A program made the position numbers and the translations under genes. A DNA stretch of 64,000 bases, from NCBI GenBank assembly GCA_017466065.1, contig JAFTUV010000016.1, forward strand, positions 3,969 to 67,968. The letters run 5' to 3'. Positions within the stretch are counted from its first letter, which is position 1. Every line of letters begins with the position of its first letter. The notes under the pieces are model-generated. The model searched no databases, was not told the origin of the DNA, and was given only the letters and a program-made list of their open reading frames with translations. Below are positions 42,834 through 52,778 of this stretch, piece by piece. Source of the stretch: Bacteroidaceae bacterium. GTDB taxonomy: Bacteria > Bacteroidota > Bacteroidia > Bacteroidales > Bacteroidaceae.

Positions 42834-44636
42834 ATGAAAAATAAGTTGAGAAGTTCGCAATGTACCGAAGGCCGTCGTATGGCCGGTGCAAGAGCCTTGT
42901 GGATAGCAAACGGAATGAAGCGCGAAATGTTTGGCAAGCCCATTATTGCCATTGCCAATTCATTTACCCAGCTGGTGCCCGGTCACACTCATTTGCACGA
43001 GGCGGGCCAGATTGTAAAACGCGAGATTGAGAAACTCGGTTGCTATGCAGCAGAGTTTAATACCATAGCCATCGACGATGGAATTGCTATGGGACACGAT
43101 GGAATGCTCTATTCGCTGCCTTCGCGCGATATTATTGCCGACAGCGTGGAGTATATGTGCAACGCCCACAAAGTGGATGCCCTTGTGTGTATATCCAACT
43201 GCGACAAGATAACTCCCGGAATGCTTATGGCCTCTATGCGCCTTAATATCCCCACGGTGTTTGTGTCGGGAGGTCCTATGGAGAAGGGCACTTGGAAGGG
43301 CGAAAATCTCGACCTTATCTCGGCAATGGTGAAGGCCGCCGATACAAGCGTGAGCGATGAGGAACTTGCCGAAGTTGAGAAACGCTCCTGCCCCGGTTGC
43401 GGTTGCTGTTCGGGAATGTTTACAGCCAATTCAATGAACTCTCTCACCGAGGCCATCGGATTGTCGTTGCCCGGCAATGGTACAATCCTTTCTACTCACG
43501 TTAATCGTGTGCAGTTGCTCAAAGATGCAGCGAAGCAGATTGTTACCAACGCTCTCAAATACTATGAAGAGGGTGACGACAGTGTGCTCCCCCGAAGCAT
43601 TGCAGTGCGCGATGCTTTCCTCAATGCAATGACATTGGACATTGCTATGGGTGGTTCAACAAATACAATCCTTCACCTCTTGGCTGTGGCACAGGAGGCC
43701 GGGGCGGATTTTAAGATGGCCGATATTGACCGTTTGAGCCGCAAGGTTCCCTGCTTGTGTAAGCTGGCACCCAACGGTCCCAAATACAGTGTGCAGGATT
43801 GCGGTCGTGCCGGAGGTATCATAGGTATTATGGGCGAGCTTGCAAAAGGCGGTCTTTTGAATACTGCACTCAAACGTGTGAACGGTGCAACTCTTGCCGA
43901 GGATATTGAAAAATATTGTATCACCGGTGAGAGTGTTGGTGCAGAGGCGCAACGCATATACAGCACAGGCCCTGCCAATGTGTTCAGCAATGTGATGGGC
44001 TCGCAAAGTGCAGTATATGAAACCCTCGACACAGATAGAGAGAATGGTTGCATACGCGACATAGAGCACGCCTACACCAAGGATGGCGGTCTTGCCATTC
44101 TGTTCGGTAACATTGCCCAAGATGGTTGCGTGGTTAAAACTGCGGGTGTCGATGAGAGCATCTGGAAGTTTACAGGCAAGGCCAAGGTGTTCGACTCGCA
44201 GGATGCAGCCGTAGAGGGTATTCTGGGCGGCGCAGTGCAGGCCGGCGATGTTGTTGTCATTGTGTACGAGGGCCCCAAAGGCGGCCCGGGTATGCAGGAG
44301 ATGCTCTATCCTACATCATATATAAAATCGCGTCATTTGGGCAAGGAGTGTGCCTTGATAACCGACGGCCGTTTCAGTGGCGGAACATCGGGATTGAGCA
44401 TTGGTCACATTTCGCCCGAGGCGGCAGCCGGTGGCAACATCGGTAAATTGCGCGATGGTGATATTATCGAAATTGATATTCCCGCACGCACCATCAACGT
44501 AAAGTTGAGCGACGAGGAACTTGCTGCACGCGAAATGTTCCCCCTCACACGCGACAGGGTAATATCGAAAAGCCTTAAAGCCTATGCCAATATGGTAAGT
44601 TCGGCCGACAAAGGCGGAGTGAGAATTATAGATTAA
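42834..44636 (+). CDS. ilvD: dihydroxy-acid dehydratase
   Basis: 600 residues. It dehydrates 2,3-dihydroxy-isovalerate and -methylvalerate to the 2-keto acids of valine and isoleucine. Iron-sulfur ligands are seen in [10 protein letters not shown] and [17 protein letters not shown]; the substrate/Mg region [17 protein letters not shown] and [16 protein letters not shown] are intact. First gene of the ilvDBNC operon, placed after the attenuator. Length is normal. Confidence 0.97.
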   Translation: MKNKLRSSQCTEGRRMAGARALWIANGMKREMFGKPIIAIANSFTQLVPGHTHLHEAGQIVKREIEKLGCYAAEFNTIAIDDGIAMGHDGMLYSLPSRDIIADSVEYMCNAHKVDALVCISNCDKITPGMLMASMRLNIPTVFVSGGPMEKGTWKGENLDLISAMVKAADTSVSDEELAEVEKRSCPGCGCCSGMFTANSMNSLTEAIGLSLPGNGTILSTHVNRVQLLKDAAKQIVTNALKYYEEGDDSVLPRSIAVRDAFLNAMTLDIAMGGSTNTILHLLAVAQEAGADFKMADIDRLSRKVPCLCKLAPNGPKYSVQDCGRAGGIIGIMGELAKGGLLNTALKRVNGATLAEDIEKYCITGESVGAEAQRIYSTGPANVFSNVMGSQSAVYETLDTDRENGCIRDIEHAYTKDGGLAILFGNIAQDGCVVKTAGVDESIWKFTGKAKVFDSQDAAVEGILGGAVQAGDVVVIVYEGPKGGPGMQEMLYPTSYIKSRHLGKECALITDGRFSGGTSGLSIGHISPEAAAGGNIGKLRDGDIIEIDIPARTINVKLSDEELAAREMFPLTRDRVISKSLKAYANMVSSADKGGVRIID

Positions 44637-44662
44637 GAAAACCAAATATAAAAAGATAACCG

Positions 44663-46357
44663 ATGAATAAAGAACTTATTTCAGGTGGTGAGGCACTTCT
44701 TCGCTCATTGAAGAACGAAGGTGTAGATACACTCTTCGGCTATCCGGGCGGCTCCATTATACCGGTATTCGACTCCTTGTACGACTACAAGGATGAATTC
44801 CGCAATGTTCTTGTACGCCACGAGCAGGCTGCGGTACACGCGGCACAAGGATATGCCCGTAGCTCTGGCAAGGTTGGAGTCTGCATTGTTACAAGTGGCC
44901 CCGGTGCCACTAATACGCTCACAGGTATAAGTGATGCATTGCTCGACAGTACACCGGTGGTGATAATTGCCGGTCAGGTCAGCTCTGCGGTGCTTGGTAC
45001 CGATGCTTTTCAGGAGATAGACCTTGTAGGTGTTACACAGCCTATAAGCAAATGGAGCTATCAGGTGAGAAAGGCTGAGGATGTAGCTTGGGCCGTGTCG
45101 CGGGCATTCTATATAGCAAGCACAGGGCGTCCCGGCCCGGTTGTGCTCGATTTTACAAAGGATGCACAGATTGCCAAGGTTCTTTATGAACCGGTGAAGG
45201 TCGATAGTGTGCGCAGCTATATTCCTTATCCTACCCCGTGCAAGGAGTCTATAAAGAAGGCGGCGGAACTTATAAATCGTGCCAAAAGACCTTTTGCCTT
45301 GATAGGTCAGGGCGTGGAGCTTGGTAATGCCCACAAGGAACTCACAGCCTTTCTCGAAAAGGCCGATATTCCTGCTGCACGCACGTTGCTCGGCTTGTCG
45401 GCATTCCCATCGGAACACCCCTTGTGTATGGGTATGCTGGGTATGCACGGTAACCTCGGGCCCAATGTAAATACAAACGAGTGCGATGTGCTCATTGCCA
45501 TAGGTATGCGTTTCAGCGACCGTGTCACAGGCAATATCGAAACTTATGCAAAGCAGGCCAAAATAATACATCTTGATATTGACAAGGTGGAGATTGACAA
45601 GAATATATCTATCGACATTCCCGTGCTTGGCGACTGCAAGGAGACTCTTCCTATGATTACAGAATTGTTGGAGGAGAATTCCCACAAAGAGTGGATTGAT
45701 AGCTTTGCCGAGTTTGATGCCATAGAGAAGGAGAAGGTAATAGACAAGGCTTTGTATCCTGCCGATGGCCCCATTCTTATGGGTGAGGTTGCCCGCAAGG
45801 TGAGCGAGGCTACCGGTAACACAGCTCTGCTGGTGACCGATGTTGGACAGAATCAGATGTTCGCCGCACGTTATTTCAAATATAAAGAGCCTCACAGCAT
45901 AATTACATCGGGAGGCTTGGGAACTATGGGCTTTGGCCTGCCTGCTGCAATGGGTGCCACAATGGGTGCTCCCCACCGCACTGTTTGTTACTTTGCCGGT
46001 GACGGAGGTTTCCAGATGAATATTCAGGAACTTGGTACCATTATGGAGCAGAAGTGCCCTGTGAAAATGGTGGTGATGGATAATAGCTATCTGGGTATGG
46101 TGCGCCAGTGGCAGAACCTCTTTTACGACAATCGCTACTCGTGGACACCTATGTGTAACCCCGATTTTTGCAAGATTGCCGATGGTTACGGTATTCCGTC
46201 GCGTTTGGTAACGGACCGTTCCGAGCTTGATGCTGCAATTAAAGAGATGTTTGAAACCGAGGGAGCCTTCTTGTTGAGCGTCGTTGTTCGTCCCGAGGAT
46301 AATGTGATGCCTATGATGCCTCTTGGAGCTTCGGTTTGTGATATGATTTTAGAATAA
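44663..46357 (+). CDS. ilvB: acetolactate synthase large subunit
   Basis: 564 residues. A ThDP-dependent enzyme that condenses pyruvate with pyruvate or 2-ketobutyrate. Seen: the catalytic Glu in VRHEQAAVHAAQGYAR, the FAD/ThDP middle domain (GMLGMHG, IGMRFSDRVTG), and the ThDP-Mg motif GDGGFQMNIQELGTI with NNSY replaced by DNSYLGMVRQWQ. Second gene of the operon, 26 bases after ilvD. Confidence 0.96.
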   Translation: MNKELISGGEALLRSLKNEGVDTLFGYPGGSIIPVFDSLYDYKDEFRNVLVRHEQAAVHAAQGYARSSGKVGVCIVTSGPGATNTLTGISDALLDSTPVVIIAGQVSSAVLGTDAFQEIDLVGVTQPISKWSYQVRKAEDVAWAVSRAFYIASTGRPGPVVLDFTKDAQIAKVLYEPVKVDSVRSYIPYPTPCKESIKKAAELINRAKRPFALIGQGVELGNAHKELTAFLEKADIPAARTLLGLSAFPSEHPLCMGMLGMHGNLGPNVNTNECDVLIAIGMRFSDRVTGNIETYAKQAKIIHLDIDKVEIDKNISIDIPVLGDCKETLPMITELLEENSHKEWIDSFAEFDAIEKEKVIDKALYPADGPILMGEVARKVSEATGNTALLVTDVGQNQMFAARYFKYKEPHSIITSGGLGTMGFGLPAAMGATMGAPHRTVCYFAGDGGFQMNIQELGTIMEQKCPVKMVVMDNSYLGMVRQWQNLFYDNRYSWTPMCNPDFCKIADGYGIPSRLVTDRSELDAAIKEMFETEGAFLLSVVVRPEDNVMPMMPLGASVCDMILE

Positions 46358-46362
46358 TCGCT

Positions 46363-46911
46363 ATGGAGAAGAAACTATATACTGTTATCGTATATTCCGA
46401 GAATATCGCCGGAATGCTTAATCACGTTACGACGGAATTTACTCGTCGACAGATGAATATAGAAACGTTGAATGTTTCCTCGTCCAATGTGGAGGGTGTG
46501 CATCGTTACACAATTTCGCTATGGACCACCGAGTGGCTCATAGAGCGTGTCACCAAGCGTCTGGAAAAGAAAATAGATATTTTAAGAGCCTACTATTTTA
46601 CCGATAATGAGATATTTATCCAAGAGGTGGCTTTGTATAAATTATCTACACCCCGTCTGCTCGAAAATAAACAAATTTCGAAAATAATACGCCACAATAA
46701 CGCGCGTGTCATCGAGGTTAACTCCACCTATACGGTTGTGGAAAAGACCGGAAAGACCGATGCGGTGATGAGCCTCTACAAGGAGTTTGTTGCCGAACAG
46801 TGTGTGTTGCAGTTTGTAAAGTCGGGCCGTGTGGCAATTACCCGCGATGTGAATGTGAATTTAAGTGACAATCTTTTTGATGAAGATGCGAAACGACAAA
46901 CATTAAAATAA
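46363..46911 (+). CDS. ilvN: acetolactate synthase small (regulatory) subunit
   Basis: 182 residues. An N-terminal ACT domain (TVIVYSENIAGMLNHVTTEF, then RRQMNIETLNVSS) and the ALS_ss C-terminal domain. It binds valine and regulates the large subunit. It starts 5 bases after ilvB. Length is in the range of bacterial IlvH/N proteins (about 160-190). Confidence 0.93.
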   Translation: MEKKLYTVIVYSENIAGMLNHVTTEFTRRQMNIETLNVSSSNVEGVHRYTISLWTTEWLIERVTKRLEKKIDILRAYYFTDNEIFIQEVALYKLSTPRLLENKQISKIIRHNNARVIEVNSTYTVVEKTGKTDAVMSLYKEFVAEQCVLQFVKSGRVAITRDVNVNLSDNLFDEDAKRQTLK

Positions 46912-46938
46912 TAAATAACTAAATTAAATTAAACAATT

Positions 46939-47982
46939 ATGGCAGAAATGAATTTTGGCGGTGTAATTGAGAATGTAATTACACCGAAAGAGTTTTCTTT
47001 GGAGAAGGCTCGTGAGATTTTGAAAGACGAAACAATTGCAGTGCTTGGTTATGGTGTACAGGGTCCCGGTCAGGCTTGCAACTTGCGCGACAATGGCTTC
47101 AACGTAATCGTTGGTCAGCGTGAGGGTAGCACATACGACAAGGCTGTTAAGGATGGTTGGGTTCCCGGTGAGACTCTCTTCTCTATCGAGGAGGCTGCCG
47201 AGAAGGGTACAATCGTTTGTATGCTCCTTTCCGATGCTGCACAGATTGCTATATGGCCCAAAGTTAAGCCCTATTTGACAGCCGGCAAGGCTCTCTACTT
47301 CTCTCACGGCTTCGGTATCAACTGGAACGACCGCACAGGTATTGTTCCTCCTGCTGATATTGATGTTATTATGGTTGCTCCCAAGGGTTCGGGTACCTCT
47401 TTGCGTACTATGTTCCTCGAAGGCCGTGGCTTGAACTCTTCTTATGCTATCTATCAGGATGTTACAGGCAAGGCTATGGACCGTGTATTGGCATTCGGTA
47501 TTGGTATTGGTTCGGGCTATATGTTCGAAACAACATTCCAGCGTGAGGCTGTTTCCGACCTCACCGGTGAGCGTGGTTCTTTGATGGGTGCCATCCAAGG
47601 TCTTCTCTTGGCACAGTATGAGGTGTTGCGTGAGAATGGTCACACTCCTTCGGAGGCTTTCAACGAAACTGTTGAGGAGCTCACACAGTCGCTTATGCCC
47701 TTGTTTGCAAAGAACGGTATGGACTGGATGTATGCTAACTGCTCTACAACAGCACAGCGTGGTGCTCTCGATTGGATGACTCCTTTCCACGATGCTATCA
47801 AGCCTGTGATGTATCAGTTGTACGACTCTGTCAAGACCGGTAAAGAGGCACAGCGTTCTATCGACTCTAACTCTCAACCCGATTATCGTGAGAAACTGAA
47901 CGAGGAGTTGAAGGCTCTCCACGACAGCGAAATGTGGCGCACAGCCGAGGTTGTTCGTCAGCTTCGTCCCGAGAATAAGTAA
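46939..47982 (+). CDS. ilvC: ketol-acid reductoisomerase
   Basis: 347 residues. It isomerises and reduces acetolactate or acetohydroxybutyrate. The Rossmann motif GYGVQGPGQACNLRDNG is followed by the cofactor loop VGQREGSTYDKA, whose Arg and Ser/Thr suggest NADPH use. The metal-binding helical region (FQREAVSDLTGERGSLMGAI, NETVEELTQ) is complete. Last gene of the operon; no acyl-ACP thioesterase-like gene sits between ilvN and ilvC, and no ilvE or leu genes follow. Ends before a strong terminator. Confidence 0.96.
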   Translation: MAEMNFGGVIENVITPKEFSLEKAREILKDETIAVLGYGVQGPGQACNLRDNGFNVIVGQREGSTYDKAVKDGWVPGETLFSIEEAAEKGTIVCMLLSDAAQIAIWPKVKPYLTAGKALYFSHGFGINWNDRTGIVPPADIDVIMVAPKGSGTSLRTMFLEGRGLNSSYAIYQDVTGKAMDRVLAFGIGIGSGYMFETTFQREAVSDLTGERGSLMGAIQGLLLAQYEVLRENGHTPSEAFNETVEELTQSLMPLFAKNGMDWMYANCSTTAQRGALDWMTPFHDAIKPVMYQLYDSVKTGKEAQRSIDSNSQPDYREKLNEELKALHDSEMWRTAEVVRQLRPENK

Positions 47983-48004
47983 TAATTTATTTTCATAGGA
48001 TATT

Positions 48005-48032
48005 CATCGGCCGCACAAAAGTGCGGCCGATG
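48005..48032 (+). terminator. intrinsic terminator after ilvC
   Basis: CATCGGCCGCAC-AAAA-GTGCGGCCGATG: perfect 12-bp stem with a 4-base loop, then TTGTTTTA. Confidence 0.9.
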
Positions 48033-48096
48033 TTGTTTTAGGGATTTCCCTCCCGAATAATAGGTTTTTCCCTTTTTCCCTTTGTGGAGCAATAAG

Positions 48097-48105
48097 TATC
48101 TTTGC
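48097..48105 (+). promoter_or_regulatory. -7 promoter box for the secreted protein gene
   Basis: TATCTTTGC, a perfect TAnnTTTGC, 56 bases before the ATG at 48161. Confidence 0.6.
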
Positions 48106-48160
48106 ATTGTCGGATGGTGCCTTTCCATCGGCAGTTAATCAATTTGTAATTTGAAATACT

Positions 48161-49060
48161 ATGAGAAGTTGCTTGTTACTGTTGTTATTCGTGCCTTTTG
48201 TTTCGTTTGCCCAAGTGAACGATATGTTCTATGTCCCAAAGAAGGATAAAAAACAGAAGGACACTGTGAAAGTTGTTTATGTTGAGGATGATGAGTGGGG
48301 AATTGCCGATAATGGCAATGACCGCGATGTTGATGAATATAACCGCCGGGGAAAGAGTGTTGTTTCGTATAGCGATACATTGGTAACCGATGTTTATGTT
48401 GAGGATGTTTACGACGAAGCGGTTTACGACGAGGTTGTGTATGTCGATAATTACAACTATTCGACACGGATAGTGCGTTTCCACAATCCTGTAAGGTTTA
48501 TGTGGGACTATCATTATCGTTGGGATTGGTGCCACTATCCATCCTATCATTATTATGATAATTTCTGGGACACACACTACGATTATATGTGGCACACTAC
48601 GCCTCCTCCTCCTCATTCTCACCACCATCATCGTTATACAGGTTCGTGGCGAGATACAAAGGCACGCAGCATCCCTGTTTTTGCTTCAAACGCAAAGGGT
48701 AACAACGGGCGCGTTCCGGTTGCAAGTATCGCAAAAGGGAATAACAGCGGGAAACAGCCTGTTGCCAATGGACAGGTGAACGGAAAAGTGAAGAACGAGC
48801 GTGGAAAAGCCACGAACAGGGTGGTTAATAGAAACAGAGTGAGCAGCGAAAGGCGTGTGGCAACAGGCAATAATGTCGGTGGCAGAAAGGAACGTGTGGA
48901 ACGCAGTGTGCAGAGTAGCAACCGCAATGTGCAGCGCAGTTCGGTACCGGCGACCTACAACCGTCGCAGCAGCACAAGCGTGAATCGCGCCGCTCCCTCA
49001 CATTCAACTAATCGAGCTCCTGTGTCGCGTGGCGGAGTTCAGCGTGGCGGCCGCCGTTAA
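48161..49060 (+). CDS. secreted low-complexity protein, acidic/Tyr-His N half and basic C half
   Basis: 299 residues, not recognised. A signal peptide (LLLLLFVPFVSFAQ) is followed by an acidic, valine/tyrosine-rich stretch (VYVEDVYDEAVYDEVVYVDN), then a Tyr/Trp/His cluster (about residues 100-155, with DYHYRWDWCHYPSYHYYDNF and PPPPHSHHHHRY). The last 140 residues are Arg/Asn/Ser-rich with repeated NR, RR and SS. No catalytic motif. Charge segregation and the His/Tyr clusters suggest a metal-, polyanion- or surface-binding extracytoplasmic protein. It is followed, 30 bases on, by a FadL-like gene and likely shares its transcript. Confidence 0.7.
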   Translation: MRSCLLLLLFVPFVSFAQVNDMFYVPKKDKKQKDTVKVVYVEDDEWGIADNGNDRDVDEYNRRGKSVVSYSDTLVTDVYVEDVYDEAVYDEVVYVDNYNYSTRIVRFHNPVRFMWDYHYRWDWCHYPSYHYYDNFWDTHYDYMWHTTPPPPHSHHHHRYTGSWRDTKARSIPVFASNAKGNNGRVPVASIAKGNNSGKQPVANGQVNGKVKNERGKATNRVVNRNRVSSERRVATGNNVGGRKERVERSVQSSNRNVQRSSVPATYNRRSSTSVNRAAPSHSTNRAPVSRGGVQRGGRR

Positions 49061-49090
49061 TTTATAACAAGAACCGAATCTTATATTACT

Positions 49091-50638
49091 ATGAAAAGAA
49101 CTTTTATAATGCTTGTCGCGGTTGCTGCCGTGATGCCTATGCTTGCCCAGAATAGTTACGACCCTATGCGTCTTATTGATAATGAATTGTCGGGAACTGC
49201 GCGTTTTGTGGGTATGGGCGGTGCTATGAGTGCTCTTGGTGCCGATATTTCTGTGATTTCTACAAACCCTGCGGGCATAGGTCTGTATCGTTCCAACGAT
49301 ATTGTAATGTCGATGGGAATAAATAAAACAAAGAACAGTGCCGATTTTGGCGGATGTTCGGTGAAGAGTGACAAGAACTCCTTTTCTGTAAATAATATTG
49401 GCTTTGTGCTTGCAAAAGATATTGAGGCAGGGAAACTTAAATTTGTAAATGTTGCAGCCAATTATCGTAGGCACAATAATTTTGCAAACAGGTTCGAGGC
49501 GATGGGTTCGTTGTTGCACGGTGGAAATTACTTCTCGCAGCAGTATAGATTGCACGAAATGTATATGAACGATGGCGAGAATTTTGCCAATCACTTTGAT
49601 TACACCGATTATACATCATACGACTATCCGTGGTTGGGATTGCTGACATCAACATCGGGTCTGCTCGACTATGATGGTAATCTCTATTATGTCCCGGACA
49701 ATGAAGATAATGTAGATAATCTCTACCCCACGATGATGGAGCACTTCTCGACAGAAAAGGGTGGTGTGAACGATATTGATGTAAATATTTCGTGTAACAT
49801 AAATGATAGGGTTTACCTTGGCCTCACTATCGGTGCCAGCTATGTTGATTATACTCGCACTTCGGAATATTCTGAATTTGATGAGGTTGGCAATAATTAT
49901 TACACTCTCCAAAATAATTACAATGTAAAAGGTAATGGTATAAATGTGAAGTTCGGCGCAATATTCCGTCCCTTTAAATACTCTCCTTTTAAGTTTGGTG
50001 TTGCGCTGCACACTCCCACTTGGTATGCTCTCACCGACAGAACTTCGGCTGCAATGGTTGGTGCCGATGGATATGTCTATGATACTCGCGACGCCGATTG
50101 CTATGGTAGCGACCTCTTTGTCGATTATGATTTTACCACTCCGTGGCGTGTTAATTTGTCGGCATCATACACTTTCGGTAAATATGCTGCAATAAATGCC
50201 GAGTATGAATTTGTCGATTATTCTTCGGCGAAACTGAAATACACCGATGGTGGCAAGATGTCTCCTCTCAACGAGGATATTGAGGCTAATATGAAGGCAC
50301 AGCATATATTCCGCTTGGGTGCGCTCTTTAATGTCAGCAATAATTTCTCTTTGCGTTGCGGTTACAATCATATTACGGCTCCTTTTAAGGAGGAGGCTGT
50401 GAAGGATAAAGTGCTGTACACCGACACGGGTACCGATTTTATGAATAGGTATGAAACGAATATAGTGACTCTTGGTGCCGGTTATAGCAGTAAAGGCTGG
50501 TATGCAGATGTTGCTTATAAACTGGCTATGCAGAAGTGTGACTTTTATAATTATTACGATTCGGAGTACCTGAATCCTTGTGCCGATGTTTCGACCAATC
50601 GCAGCAGTGTTGTCCTGTCGGTGGGTTACAGATTTTAA
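49091..50638 (+). CDS. OmpP1/FadL/TodX-like outer-membrane protein
   Basis: 515 residues. The signal peptide (RTFIMLVAVAAVMPMLAQ) is followed by the conserved N terminus GTARFVGMGGAMSALGADIS and STNPAGIGLYR, then an alternating beta-barrel ending in an aromatic residue (VVLSVGYRF), the usual outer-membrane insertion signal. The FadL family takes up hydrophobic compounds; Bacteroidetes members are often mislabelled hemin receptors. It converges on the DUF4421 gene with a 4-base overlap of stop codons. Confidence 0.87.
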   Translation: MKRTFIMLVAVAAVMPMLAQNSYDPMRLIDNELSGTARFVGMGGAMSALGADISVISTNPAGIGLYRSNDIVMSMGINKTKNSADFGGCSVKSDKNSFSVNNIGFVLAKDIEAGKLKFVNVAANYRRHNNFANRFEAMGSLLHGGNYFSQQYRLHEMYMNDGENFANHFDYTDYTSYDYPWLGLLTSTSGLLDYDGNLYYVPDNEDNVDNLYPTMMEHFSTEKGGVNDIDVNISCNINDRVYLGLTIGASYVDYTRTSEYSEFDEVGNNYYTLQNNYNVKGNGINVKFGAIFRPFKYSPFKFGVALHTPTWYALTDRTSAAMVGADGYVYDTRDADCYGSDLFVDYDFTTPWRVNLSASYTFGKYAAINAEYEFVDYSSAKLKYTDGGKMSPLNEDIEANMKAQHIFRLGALFNVSNNFSLRCGYNHITAPFKEEAVKDKVLYTDTGTDFMNRYETNIVTLGAGYSSKGWYADVAYKLAMQKCDFYNYYDSEYLNPCADVSTNRSSVVLSVGYRF

Positions 50639-51777
50639 TTTTTAGGCTTCCTCTTCCAAAAATTGTATCCGATGGAGAGGTTTATGTTGCCGAATCCGTT
50701 TATAACCGACAGTTCGCTTTTGCGATAGCTGTATGTGTGGGATATAAACGAGGCACTTATGTAGTATCTGCCATTGTTATAAACTACCGATGCACGGGTT
50801 ATCAGGTCGAAATTGATGCTTGATATTAACTCCTTGCTGTAAAATAATTTCAGCGAGGAGTTTTTATATCCTATACAGGGCGTGAGAGAGAGGTTTGCAA
50901 GGCAGTTCTTTGCAAATACCCAGTTGTAGGAGTAACCAAAGTTTATACTGAAATCTTTGTATTTAATCTTGTCGAATTTAAATTCGTCTTTTAAACTGAA
51001 TAGCAGTTTCGGGTCCATCTTGTAGTAGTTGAAACTAAATGTCTGTTCGTTGTATGTGAGCCCGAGAATGAATGAACCGGCACTTATTCGCTGGTTATTG
51101 GTCTGGCTGTATGCTGCCGGGTAGGAGAACCTTTTATTGTTGAATATGTAGTAAATGTTTATCCCTTTCTGCTTGGTGCTGAAACCATTGAGAGAGGGGT
51201 TATAGTCGGTAAGTTTGAAGCCGTATTCATTTATGAAACCTTTGGTGTCGGATAGCCTGAATCCTTTATCGCGTTTGCGATACAAGAGGTCTATTCCGAG
51301 CTTGGCTGTGTAGAAACTGAGGTTTATGTCGCTTTTCGCGTCGTTTTTTGTCATATCTATGTACCACCCGAGGAATAGCCATTTCCAGCCGACGTAGAGC
51401 CCTATCTTGTTGCCATTGTCGGGTCGCAGGGACATACTTTGGTTCTTGTCGCTGGATGTGAACCTGTAATATTCATAAGTGTATGAATATTGTGTCATTA
51501 TGGTCATATTGTATTCATTGGGGGTAACGTAGAGCGAATCCCTCTCGTCGAGTTTGTTGCTGATGAGGCTCTCGGCCTTGTGGAATTTGTCGTTTATTAT
51601 CACTTCGGCTTTGTGTATGGCTTCCTCGGTCTTTTTAATTTTGTCGTGCGTGTAATCGATTATTCTATTGTGGGGCCAATCTCTATTTTGCGCCGTTGAA
51701 ACAATAGTTATGGTGAGCATTATGATTAATGCCGTAACTTTTATTGTTGTTTGGTATTTCGGGCTGCTTATTGGCAC
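50635..51777 (-). CDS. DUF4421 family outer-membrane-like protein
   Basis: 380 residues. A signal peptide-like N terminus (VTALIIMLTITIVSTAQ) is followed by a coiled charged segment and a beta-rich body with IGLYVGWKWLFLGW, AKLGIDLLYRKRDKGF and NKRFSYPAAYSQTNNQRISAGSF split over several strands. This matches DUF4421, a Bacteroidetes family of probable barrel proteins of unknown role. It ends in YNFWKRKPKN and is the last gene of a minus-strand run starting with the DUF4468 gene, 13 bases after the oxidoreductase stop. Confidence 0.82.
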   Translation of the reverse strand: MPISSPKYQTTIKVTALIIMLTITIVSTAQNRDWPHNRIIDYTHDKIKKTEEAIHKAEVIINDKFHKAESLISNKLDERDSLYVTPNEYNMTIMTQYSYTYEYYRFTSSDKNQSMSLRPDNGNKIGLYVGWKWLFLGWYIDMTKNDAKSDINLSFYTAKLGIDLLYRKRDKGFRLSDTKGFINEYGFKLTDYNPSLNGFSTKQKGINIYYIFNNKRFSYPAAYSQTNNQRISAGSFILGLTYNEQTFSFNYYKMDPKLLFSLKDEFKFDKIKYKDFSINFGYSYNWVFAKNCLANLSLTPCIGYKNSSLKLFYSKELISSINFDLITRASVVYNNGRYYISASFISHTYSYRKSELSVINGFGNINLSIGYNFWKRKPKN

Positions 51778-51790
51778 AGGTGCTGTTTGT

Positions 51791-52771
51791 TTAAATGATT
51801 TTACCGAGGATTTTGTCGAGCACCCAGTTGGTGGGCGTTGCGCTTATGCTGTCGCAGGTGCAGTTGCTTTTGTGTTGCAGATGCTCAACTATGTTGCGTA
51901 TCAGTGGCAGTTGCACGTATGGCGGGTTGGGAATATTGTACTCCTTTATTCCCTCTTCCCCTTGATAAACAATGGGCTCAAAAGTGAATACCGAGAATTT
52001 TATGCTTCCCTTGCTGCCGAAGATTTCTATGCGATCTTCTTTCGACGATTCGTCCGACACGAAGCACCAAGAGCCCGAGCCGGGTATGCCGTTCTCGAAC
52101 TGGAAGCAGGCACTCACCGTGTCCTCGGCTTTGTACAGGCCTCCGCGGTTGGCTGTGTATCCTTCGGCGTAGAGTATGCAACCGAACATCTCTTGCAGAA
52201 GATCTATTTGGTGGGGTGCAAGGTCGTAGAAGTAACCTCCGCCGGCAATTTCGGGATTAACTCTCCAAGGGAGGTTGTTGCGGTTGTAGTCGAGGTCGCG
52301 GGGAGGCACGGCGAATCGTATCTGCACGTTGAGCACTTGTCCTATGAGGGGTAACAGTTCTTTTACTTTCAGGAAGTAGGGGAGGTAACGGCGATAGTAG
52401 GCCACGAAGCAGGGAACGCCTGTTTCGCGTGATATGCGGTTTATGCGGGCGCAGTCTTCGTAGCTTGCTGCAAGGGGCTTTTCCACATAGACGGGCTTGC
52501 CTGCCTTCATTGCCATTATTGCGAATGTGACGTGCGACGAAGGCGGGGTTGCTATGTACACTGCGTTCACCTCGGGGTCGTCGACAAGGGCTTGTGCGTC
52601 GGTATAATAATGTGGAATATTATGCTTGCGGGCATATTCCTTGGTTTTCTCCTTGTCGCGTCCCATTACGGCTATAACTTCGGAGCCTTTTACAAGGTTG
52701 AATGCCGGGCCGCTCTTTTTTTCGGTGGCTTCGCCGCAGCCGATGAATCCCCATTTTATTGTGACATTCAT
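51791..52771 (-). CDS. Gfo/Idh/MocA family NAD(P)-dependent oxidoreductase
   Basis: 326 residues. An N-terminal Rossmann domain with WGFIGCGEATEKKSGPAF and AVYIATPPSSHVTFAI; the active-site EKPLAASYEDC holds the conserved Lys of the EKP motif, and AGGGYFYDLAPHQIDLLQEM supplies the substrate-domain His. Family members oxidise or reduce sugars and related polyols. No signal peptide, so it is cytoplasmic, an oddity among neighbours that are all envelope proteins. Substrate unknown. Confidence 0.92.
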   Translation of the reverse strand: MNVTIKWGFIGCGEATEKKSGPAFNLVKGSEVIAVMGRDKEKTKEYARKHNIPHYYTDAQALVDDPEVNAVYIATPPSSHVTFAIMAMKAGKPVYVEKPLAASYEDCARINRISRETGVPCFVAYYRRYLPYFLKVKELLPLIGQVLNVQIRFAVPPRDLDYNRNNLPWRVNPEIAGGGYFYDLAPHQIDLLQEMFGCILYAEGYTANRGGLYKAEDTVSACFQFENGIPGSGSWCFVSDESSKEDRIEIFGSKGSIKFSVFTFEPIVYQGEEGIKEYNIPNPPYVQLPLIRNIVEHLQHKSNCTCDSISATPTNWVLDKILGKII

Positions 52772-52778
52772 ATTGGTA

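Noticed and set aside
44705..45976. 423-codon open frame antisense to ilvB
   Set aside because: It lies entirely over a certain gene, has a composition typical of a reverse-complement reading, and shows no motif or plausible upstream region.
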